Assembly: GCA_937873255.1 (NCBI GenBank)
Contig: CALMVM010000116.1
Span: 1-8,673, forward strand
Direction: 5' to 3'
DNA: 8,673 nucleotides
Origin: an uncultured Verrucomicrobiota bacterium
GTDB taxonomy: Bacteria; Verrucomicrobiota; Verrucomicrobiia; Chthoniobacterales; SZAS-18
Shown here in pieces: positions 1 through 7,000 of this stretch; positions within the stretch are counted from its first letter, which is position 1, and each line of letters opens with the position of its first letter. Both the position numbers and the translations under genes were made by a program. Under the pieces are notes generated by a model. It saw only the letters and a list, made by a program, of their open reading frames with translations. It did not search any database and had not been told where the DNA came from.

Positions 1-934
1 GAGTAAGGTTCACGTCGGGCGGCTTGCTGAGGCCGCGGACGTTGAGGGCGATGTTGGCGTTGCCGCCGAGCAGGCGGTCGGCGTCGAGCTTCGCGTCGAG
101 GATTTGCTGTTCCAGCTTGGAGCCGTTGATTTCCAACAGGGGCAGGTGGAGTTCGGGCGCGAGGGTGAGATCGGTCAGCCGCAGGTCGCGGTCGCGGTAG
201 CTGGTGGCAGCGGAGACGTTCGTCAGGTCGGGGCCGCCGGGGATGCGGAGTTCGCCCAAGCGCAACTCGCCGTTGCGCGCGGGGTCGAGTTCGAGCGTGA
301 GGCCGCTGACGAGCAAACCCTGGCTGGCGGCGGATTCCGTGGCGGCGGCGATGGCGGGCGAGGCCGGCGCGGGGACGACGGAGGAGGCGGCGGCGTTCTG
401 GCCGGTGGCGCGCGCGCCCTCGGGCGTGTCGGGGCGCATGAGGAAATTGACGTTGCGCAAGGAGAGCTTGCCGGGCAGCGGCAGCGGCGGCAACGAGAAG
501 GGTTCCTTCTTTTTCGGCGGCGAAGGCGGGGATTTCGACGGGTCGTAGATCGCATCTACGTCGTGCAGGGTGGCGCTCTCGATGAACGCGGAATTCAGCC
601 CGTGTTGCGCGAGGGTGAGCAGGCTGTAGTGGAGTTCGAGCAGGCCGACGTTGGCCTTTTCGATGGGGCCGGGCGCGGTCGGCTTGATGACGAGGTGCTC
701 GATCTTGAGGTTGGTGAAGATCGATCCGCTGATGTCGAAGTCGATCTGCAAGTGCTGCTTCGCGCCGATCTTGTGCGCGGCGATCTTGACCACCGTGAAA
801 ATGATCGGCCGGTAGAAGATGACGAGCAGCAGGAGCAGGATTCCCGTACCGGCCAGCAGACGTTTCCACCACGACCAGCGCCGGCGCGGCGGCGGGGTCG
901 GTTTCTGGTCGGCGGGAGTGGCGGGCGCGGGCAC
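1..934 (-). CDS. AsmA/TamB-like envelope protein, N-terminal part (cut by window edge)
   Basis: The minus strand is open for 311 codons from a GTG at 934-932 to the window edge; the C-terminus lies outside. The protein starts with a Pro-rich, then basic segment (PPPRRRWSWWKRLLAG, about residues 15-29). One membrane helix follows (GILLLLLVIF, about 31-40). Next comes a stretch typical of AsmA/TamB/DUF748 proteins: a short beta-rich run with 'DFDISGSIFTNLKIEHLVI' (about 65-83) and 'ALNVRG' near the edge. A Pro/Lys-rich break sits at about 132-155 and an Ala/Ser/Pro-rich low-complexity stretch at about 180-205. Proteins of this family are inner-membrane anchored, span the periplasm and take part in outer-membrane lipid transport or assembly; that role is inferred. 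An in-frame TGA lies about 40 bases upstream of the GTG and no ATG precedes the helix, so the GTG is the best start, although it has no clear ribosome-binding site. The family call is moderately sure, the exact member unknown. Confidence 0.72.
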   Translation of the reverse strand, partial: MPAPATPADQKPTPPPRRRWSWWKRLLAGTGILLLLLVIFYRPIIFTVVKIAAHKIGAKQHLQIDFDISGSIFTNLKIEHLVIKPTAPGPIEKANVGLLELHYSLLTLAQHGLNSAFIESATLHDVDAIYDPSKSPPSPPKKKEPFSLPPLPLPGKLSLRNVNFLMRPDTPEGARATGQNAAASSVVPAPASPAIAAATESAASQGLLVSGLTLELDPARNGELRLGELRIPGGPDLTNVSAATSYRDRDLRLTDLTLAPELHLPLLEINGSKLEQQILDAKLDADRLLGGNANIALNVRGLSKPPDVNLT

Positions 935-1071
935 GCGCCACTTGTATACGAACCCGTCTTCCCCGGCAACTCTTCAAGCGGGACGCGGGAAAGTCTCCTC
1001 GCTCGTCGGGCGTTATTTTTCACAAACACCCGATTGCATTCCGCCCCCGGGATAATACCGTGCGCGACTCC

Positions 1072-3015
1072 ATGATCAAACCGGGCAGCGACTGGGACAT
1101 CCCTTCGGCGACGAGCGCCTACAACATCGACCGTTGGGGAGCGGGCTATTTTTCGATCAACCCGCAGGGCAACTGCCAGGTCACGCCCTTGCAAAACCAG
1201 GGCGCGGCCATCGACGTGATGGCCGTCGTGCAGGAAGCGCGCGAGCAGGGGCTCGGCTTCCCGCTGGTCATCCGTTTCCAGGACCTCCTGCGCCACCGCG
1301 TGCAGACGATCTGCAAGGCGTTCGCCAGCGCCATCGCGGAGGCCGGCTACCAGAAGCCCTATCGCGGCGTGTTCCCGATCAAGGTTAACCAGTTGCGCGA
1401 GGTCGTGGAGGAAATCCTCGACGCCGGCGCGGAGCACCACTTCGGACTCGAATGCGGCAGCAAGCCGGAATTATTCGCCGCGCTGGCCGTTCACCGCGAC
1501 CCGGAGAGCGTCATCATCTGCAACGGCTACAAGGACCGCATCTTCATCCAGAACGCGCTGATGGGGCGCAAGCTGGGCAAGGAGATCATCATGGTCGTCG
1601 AGAAGGTCGAGGAGTTGCGCCAGATCGTCGAGATTTCCCGGGAGATGGGCGTCGAGCCGCTGGTGGGTCTGCGCATCCGCATGCAGACGCGTTCGTCGGG
1701 CAAGTGGGCGGCGAGCGGGGGAGAGAACGCGAAGTTCGGCCTGTCCACGGCGGATCTCGTGTGGTCGAGCAATTATCTGAAGGAACAGGGGCTCGCGCAT
1801 TGCCTCAAGCTGGTTCACTACCACGTCGGCAGCCAGGTGCCCGACATCTCCACGATCAAGAAGGCCGCGCGCGAGGCGGCGCGGTATTACGCCAAGCTGA
1901 CCAAGATGGGCCACGAGATCGGCTTCATGGACGTGGGCGGCGGGCTCGGGGTGGATTACGACGGGTCGCGCACGGCGTTCGACTCCAGCACGAACTACAC
2001 GCTCCACGAGTACGCGCGCGACATCGTGTACAACATCATGGAGATCTGCGACGGCGAGAAGGTGCCGCACCCGGTCATCGTCAGCGAGAGCGGCCGGGCG
2101 CTGGTGGCGCACCACTCGATGCTGGTCATCGAGGCGTTCGGCTCCATTGCCAAGGACGGCGCGAACGGCCCCATCGAGGTCACCGAAAAAGACGCCAAGC
2201 TCGTGCAGGACATCTCCGATACACAGAAGGGTCTGTCGCGCGAGAACCGGCTGGAGGGATTCCACGACGCGCTCCAGTACAAGGAACAGGCGCAGGCGAT
2301 GTTCGACCTCGGGCTGCTCGACCTGGAAACCAAGGCCAAGGTGGAGGGCATCTACTGGCAGATCGCGCGCAACATCGTGAAGTTCTTCGAGGGCATGCGC
2401 TACATCCCGGAGGAGGTGCGCGAGTTGTCGAATTCCCTCGCCGACCAGTACCTTTGCAACTTCTCGGTGTTCCAGTCGCTGCTGGACCATTGGGCGCTCG
2501 GACAGTTGTTCCCGATCATGCCCATCCACCGGCTCGACGAATCGCCCGAGCGCAACACGACGCTGGTGGATATCACCTGCGACTCGGACGGCAAGATCAA
2601 CAAATTCATCGACCTCCAAGACGTGAAGGACACCCTGCCTTTGCACGCCCTGCTGCCGGGCGAGCCCTATTACCTGGGGCTGTTTCTGGTCGGCGCGTAC
2701 CAGGACATCATGGGCGATCTGCACAACCTCTTTGGGCGCGTGACGGAGGTCCACGTTTTCCTCGACGAGGACGAGGACAGCGGCTGGTACATCGAGGAAG
2801 TGATCGAAGGCAGCACGATTGGCGGGGTACTCGCGCTGACCCAATGGCAGACCGCCGAACTGGCGCGCCTGATGAAGACGCAGATCGACGCCGCCATCAA
2901 GAGCGACCGGCTCAAGCCCAACGACGCGATGCGGATGCTCGCCAACTTCGAGCGCGGCTTGCAGGGGTACACGTACCTGACCTTCAACGGCGCGAAGCAA
3001 CCGGCGGCTCAGTAG
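1072..3015 (+). CDS. speA: biosynthetic arginine decarboxylase SpeA
   Basis: This PLP-dependent enzyme converts L-arginine to agmatine and CO2, the first step of the agmatine route to putrescine and other polyamines. From the ATG at 1072 it has 647 residues, close to the roughly 658 of the E. coli enzyme. Family landmarks occur in order: YNIDRWGAGYF near the N-terminus; the PLP-binding lysine in FPIKVNQ (Lys104); FGLECGSKPEL; VICNGYKDR; SSGKWAASGGENAKFGL; the phosphate-binding glycines in DVGGGLGVDYDGS (Gly289-291); SESGRA (about 338-342); NFSVFQS; the active-site cysteine in DITCDSDGK (Cys503); and GAYQDIMGDLHNLFG. This is the fold III, SpeA-type enzyme, not the acid-inducible AdiA type. An in-frame GTG at 1060 would add four residues; I prefer the ATG, but neither has a good Shine-Dalgarno sequence. 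The next gene begins 3 bases after the stop, suggesting co-transcription. No agmatinase or agmatine deiminase gene is visible here. Confidence 0.97.
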   Translation: MIKPGSDWDIPSATSAYNIDRWGAGYFSINPQGNCQVTPLQNQGAAIDVMAVVQEAREQGLGFPLVIRFQDLLRHRVQTICKAFASAIAEAGYQKPYRGVFPIKVNQLREVVEEILDAGAEHHFGLECGSKPELFAALAVHRDPESVIICNGYKDRIFIQNALMGRKLGKEIIMVVEKVEELRQIVEISREMGVEPLVGLRIRMQTRSSGKWAASGGENAKFGLSTADLVWSSNYLKEQGLAHCLKLVHYHVGSQVPDISTIKKAAREAARYYAKLTKMGHEIGFMDVGGGLGVDYDGSRTAFDSSTNYTLHEYARDIVYNIMEICDGEKVPHPVIVSESGRALVAHHSMLVIEAFGSIAKDGANGPIEVTEKDAKLVQDISDTQKGLSRENRLEGFHDALQYKEQAQAMFDLGLLDLETKAKVEGIYWQIARNIVKFFEGMRYIPEEVRELSNSLADQYLCNFSVFQSLLDHWALGQLFPIMPIHRLDESPERNTTLVDITCDSDGKINKFIDLQDVKDTLPLHALLPGEPYYLGLFLVGAYQDIMGDLHNLFGRVTEVHVFLDEDEDSGWYIEEVIEGSTIGGVLALTQWQTAELARLMKTQIDAAIKSDRLKPNDAMRMLANFERGLQGYTYLTFNGAKQPAAQ

Positions 3016-3018
3016 CCG

Positions 3019-3495
3019 ATGACGCGCGGGATCATCGACGACCGGGCGTTCGACACGCTGGGGCGGGCAGGTTCGCGGTGGGTGTTGGAGAATCACGAGG
3101 GGGTCGCGTTGCGGCCGACGGTGGAGGCGGAACTTTTGCGGCTCGAAATCACGGGCGCGCACGGGGCAAACTGGCACGGCGAATTGCGCTACACGCCGTT
3201 CGCGGTGGCGGTGGGCGATGTTTTTGAACTCGGGTTCGAGGCGCGGGCGGAACGGGCGTTTACGTTCAGCGTCTGGCTGGGGCAGCGCGACGCGCCGCAT
3301 GCGAGCCTCGTGGAGGAGGAGGATCGTTTCCAGGGACAATGGATGACGCCGGAGTGGCAGAAGTTCCGGCACCGTTGGCGCGCGGTGGCGGCGGAGGGGA
3401 AGGCGCGGCTGAACTTCGCGTTGGGCCAGATCGACAACGTGGTCGAGATCCGCAATGTCGGTTTGTCGGTGCGCGGGAATGCGGCGTCTACTTGA
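3019..3495 (+). CDS. small protein resembling a carbohydrate-binding module (CBM4/9-like)
   Basis: This encodes 158 residues from an ATG that follows the speA stop after only 3 bases, so translational coupling is likely. The layout fits a single jelly-roll domain of the CBM_4_9 type: LRLEITGAHGANWHGELRY (about 40-58), a 'G..fELGFEARAERAF' strand pair (about 66-81), then FSVWLGQR, TPEWQKFRHRWRA (about 110-122), and the closing LNFALGQIDNVVEIRNVGL strands (about 131-149). These correspond to the family's usual 'W..ql', 'Y.lsF.arA', 'eWq.f' and 'lG....v.idnV.l' positions. The start is MTRGIIDDRA, with no signal peptide or membrane segment, which is unusual because such modules normally sit in secreted glycoside hydrolases. 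It may be a stand-alone cytoplasmic domain or a piece of a once larger protein. The reading frame is well supported by position and composition; the fold is read from motif pattern only, and the ligand is unknown. Confidence 0.75.
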   Translation: MTRGIIDDRAFDTLGRAGSRWVLENHEGVALRPTVEAELLRLEITGAHGANWHGELRYTPFAVAVGDVFELGFEARAERAFTFSVWLGQRDAPHASLVEEEDRFQGQWMTPEWQKFRHRWRAVAAEGKARLNFALGQIDNVVEIRNVGLSVRGNAAST

Positions 3496-3838
3496 GGCAC
3501 GCTGTTTTTCGTGGCGGTTGCGCCTTGCGCGCCGACGAGCGCTCCAAAAATTTCTGCCATTCTGAGAGGGCGTATAGATAATGTGATGAGGCGCCAGGAT
3601 GCAAAGTGATCAGGTTCGGCATCCCGTCGTCCATCGGCGTCGCCAGGTCGCCGCCGATGGCGGGATTCGCCAGCTCGTTCGCGGTGAACACACGGCTCTG
3701 CCACGCGGCGTACGGCGTGGCAATGCCAAGGCCGAGCGTCGCGTTCCTCGTGCCGCCGGCGTTTGTCGCGCTGATCGTCACGCCGGAGGTGCCGGCCAGT
3801 GTCGGAGTGCCGGAGATGCAGCGATTGGCAACAGCACC
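3488..3838 (-). pseudogene. remnant of a secreted protein: Ig-like module plus verrucomicrobial C-terminal module
   Basis: The minus strand is open between an in-frame TGA at 3841-3839 and a stop at 3490-3488, but it has no ATG start; the first plausible initiator, a GTG at 3781, falls inside a domain. The upstream part reads ISGTPTLAGTSGVTISATNA then GGTRNATLGLGI, a clear putative-Ig (He_PIG-type) repeat end. It continues into WQSRVFTANELANPAIGGD and MDDGMPNLI, which match the module 'W....FT..EL..P.isGd.adpDGDG.pNLLEYAL' found at the C-termini of many secreted verrucomicrobial proteins. After PNLI (near 3604) the likeness stops and an unrelated tail follows, so homologous sequence spans only about 3604-3830. 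Both ends of the parent gene are missing. Its tail overlaps the last codons of the gene ending at 3495. I read it as a relic left by rearrangement; a short expressed ORF is less likely. Confidence 0.6.
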
Positions 3839-3950
3839 TCAAAGCTTACATCCGCAGCGACTTTCAGGGGTCTTGGCCCGGTTGGCAGAGCGCCTCGATG
3901 GCATTCTGGATTCGTCCTTGAACGGCCAGAAACGTCGGGTGATCTGGAGT
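3839..3950. other. unassigned spacer after the PEP-CTERM gene
   Basis: This is the stretch between the stop of the repeat protein and the decayed secreted-protein remnant. No hairpin followed by a T-run is visible on the minus strand, so the terminator of the repeat gene is not identified. The minus strand just after the stop is open for 28 codons (3950-3867) and contains HPTFLAVQGRIQNAIEAL, which has a protein-like look but no start codon. Confidence 0.4.
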
Positions 3951-4040
3951 TCATGCCACTTGGCGGCGGCGCAGTCTTCCTTGCAGCAGCGTTACTCCGC
4001 TCGCGCCAAGGAGCAAGAGCATCCAGGTGGACGGCTCCGG
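3951..4040 (-). other. PEP-CTERM exosortase sorting signal
   Basis: The last 29 residues of the repeat protein have the three parts of a PEP-CTERM signal: the Pro-Glu-Pro motif (PEPSTW, encoded at 4032-4040 on the minus strand), a hydrophobic helix (MLLLLGASGVTLL), and a basic tail (GRLRRRQVA) just before the TGA at 3953-3951. Proteins with this signal are handled by exosortase, usually encoded elsewhere in the genome; none is in this window. Confidence 0.93.
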
Positions 4041-7000
4041 GATCGCCGCCACCGTGAGCACGGTCAGGCTCACGTCGTTGGCGAGCGTGTTGCCATCCGC
4101 CGGGTTGATGTCCGCGTAGTTGACCAGGAAGCGGTTGCCCGCCGCGTCCGTGTAGACGTTCGCCACGGTGTTGGCGAACGTTCCCGTCCCCCCGACCGGG
4201 TTGAGGCCGGTCTCGTCGATGATGAAGAACTTCTGGCCCACCGCCAGCGTGAAGCCGCTGAGCTTGGTCACGCTCAGGTTGCCGTTGAGCGAGTACAGGC
4301 CGCCGGCGGTCACCGGACCGCTGAGCACGAGCTGGTCGTACCCGCTGCCGGCCGTCGTGCCGCCCAGCTCCAACAGGAAGATCGAGCCGCTGCTCAAGGT
4401 CAGCGTGCCCCCGGCGGTCAACCTGCCGGGACCGGCGTTGCCGGGAGCAAGAAATCCCCCCGCGCCGATGTTCACGTTGCCGGCGACCGCGCCGTTGCCC
4501 GCCAGCGTGGCGGTGTTGCCGACGACAATCGCCCCCGGCCCGGTGGCGGAGCCGCTCGCGTTGTTGGCCGCCAGGGTGCCTTGAACCACGGAAGTAGGAC
4601 CCGTGTAAGTGTTCGCGCCGGTCAGCGACAGGATGCCCGCGCCCGTCTTGCCCATCCCGCCGTCGGCGGCCGCGTCGCCGCTGATCGTGGAATGGACGAG
4701 CGTTTGCGCGACCGTGACGTTGAAGCCGTTCGTGTCGATGAGCGCGGTGAAGTTGCGGAACTGCGCGGTCGTCAGCCCTTGCATGAAGGCCGGGTTGTTG
4801 CCCGTCGGCCGCAGGACGCCGCCGTTGAAGCTGAGCGTGCTCGTGCCTGCCCCGCCCGTGACCGAGCCGGTCGTCAGGTAGCCGCCGTTGAGTTCATACG
4901 TGCCGTTGCCGCCGGCCTGCGTGCCGAGTGCGAACGCGCCAGCGTTGTTGACCATGCCGAGGGTCTGCGTGAAGATCGCCGTGCCCGTGCGGCCGACGGT
5001 CGCGGCCTGCGTCGAGAGCGCACCCTTGTCGGCGACCAGCACGCTCGAATAACCGTTGGCCGTGCCGTCCGCGATCAGCACGCCGGTGCCGTCGAGCGTG
5101 ATCTTGCCCGTGCCGTCGACGACCAGCGACGCCGCCGCGCCCGCGGAGGCCGACGGCTCGCCGACCGCCGATACGGCCGCCCCGCCGTTCGCCGTCAGGG
5201 CGTTGCCCACGAAGAGATTGTGCCCGGCGACGCTGCCGCCGTTGTACACGTCGAGGGTGCCGGAGTTGACGTGCGTCTCGCCCGTGTACGTGCTGACCCC
5301 GGTCAGGATAAGCGTGCCGCCGCCGTTCTTGGTCAGGCCGCCGTCGAGGGCGTTGTCGCCCGCAACCGAGGAATGGGTGATGGTCTGGGCCATCGTCGGG
5401 TTGAAGTTGTTGGTGTCGATGATCGCCCCGCCGTTGCGCACCTGCGCGGTCGTCAGGCCCTGGAAGAACGCCGTGCTGGACGCGCTCGCCTGCAGCGTGC
5501 CACCGTTGAAGTTGAACGTGCTCACGCCCGGCGAGCCCTGGGTGGAGACGCCGGCGGTGTTCAGCGTGCCGCCGTCGAGGTGGTAGGTGCCGTTGGAGCC
5601 GGCGACGTTTACCCCGATCAAGATCTGGCCGGCCGTGTGCGTGCCGCCGCTTTGCGTGAACGTACTCGTGTTGTTGTCGGAGCTGACGACGGTCTGCCCG
5701 GTGATCAGGTTGCCCGCACTCAGGGTGTAGGTCGCATTGCCGCCGGTGACCCATCCGAGGTAGAGTGTACTCCCACTGACCGAGAAGATGCCACCGCTCT
5801 GGACAAAATTCCCGGTGCTCGCGGGACTGTAGCCGAAGCGCGCTACCCCCGCGGACAGCGTCCCGCCACTGAGGTTGAAGGTGCCCGTGCCGCCCGAGCC
5901 CAGGATGAAGGAATTGTTCGTCGAAAACGTGCCGCCGGTCTGGTTGACGGTGCCCACGGAGATGCCGATGCTGCCGGCGGTGATGTTGCCTGTGCCGCCG
6001 AGCGAGAGGCTGCCGCCCGTCAGCACGTTGAGGTCGCTCGTCGCGCTGAGGTTGCCGCCGGTGGGCACGGACAGCGTGCCCGCGTTGATCGTGGTGGCAC
6101 CGGTGTAGGTACTGGTGCCGAGCAGGGTCAGCGTGCCCGCGCCGTTCTTGGTCAGGCCGCCGTCGGTCGCGTTGTCGCCGGCGGCGTTGGAATGGAGCAA
6201 GGCCTGGTTGACGGTCACGTTGAAGCCGGCCGTATCGATGATCGCCCCGCCGTTGCGCACGACGGCGGAGGTCAGGCCGGTGAAGAACATCGTCGGGTTG
6301 GAGGCCGCGCCGGGATTGTCACTAGCGGTAGGTTTCAGGGTGCCGCCGTTGAACTGGAAGACGCTTGTGCCGCTGCCGCCCTGGTAGGTGCTGCCGACGC
6401 GGCCGGTGTTCAGCGTGCCGCCGTCGAGGTTGTAGACACCGGTGGTGCTGGAGTTGTAGCCGGAGAGAATCAATTGGCCGGTGGTGTGGGTGCCTGCGCT
6501 CTGGTTAAAGGTTTCGATGAAGTTGTTGGTCGCGCCGACGACCGTCAGGCCCGTGTTGACCGTGCCCCCGCTCAGGTTGTAGGTGCTGACCCCCACGGCG
6601 CCGCCGACGCTGAGCGTGTTATAAAAGCCGGAGGTCGTCACGTTGCCCCCGCTTTGGTTCATGGTACCCACGCCATTGAATCCGATGAGCACCTGACCCG
6701 CATTGATGCTGCCGGCAGTGAGGTTGTACGTGCCCCGGGAGCCCGTGCCGAAGCCGAGGAGCAGCGCGAAGTCGGTTTTGGTCTGCACCAGACCGCCGTC
6801 CTGGTTCATGGTGCCGGTTCCGTTGAAGCCGACATACACGTTGCTCGTCCCGACGATGCTGCCCGTCGCGCCGATGGCCAGGGTGCCGGCGGTCACGCCG
6901 GTCGTGCCCGAGAAGGTGTTCGCCCCCGTGAGGGTCAGCGTGCCCGCGCCGAGCTTGTTCAGGCCGCCATCGAGCGCGTTGTCGCCGCTGATGGTGGAGT

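Noticed and set aside
104..1075. A 323-codon plus-strand frame over the left end
   Set aside because: It is opposite the AsmA/TamB-like gene and is Gly/Arg-rich without a domain; the minus-strand frame gives a membrane helix and coherent beta-rich sequence.
595..1440. A 281-codon minus-strand frame crossing the divergent promoter region
   Set aside because: It runs opposite the conserved SpeA N-terminus, and its left half is a Ser/Arg/Pro shadow of the AsmA-like frame.
1452..3227. A 591-codon plus-strand frame overlapping speA
   Set aside because: It is out of frame with speA, starts inside it, and reads as Arg/Gly/Ala-rich sequence without recognisable motifs; it is a GC-driven shadow.
1471..3372. 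A 633-codon open frame on the minus strand opposite speA
   Set aside because: The plus strand encodes a full-length SpeA with all catalytic motifs; the antisense frame is Arg/Leu/His-rich and also crosses the next gene.
3500..3560. A possible terminator hairpin around gcgccttgcgcgc after the CBM-like gene
   Set aside because: The stem is only about four pairs and no T-run follows it.
3189..3842. A 217-codon minus-strand frame opposite the CBM-like gene and over the relic
   Set aside because: It has no motif, while the recognisable Ig-like sequence lies in another minus-strand frame.
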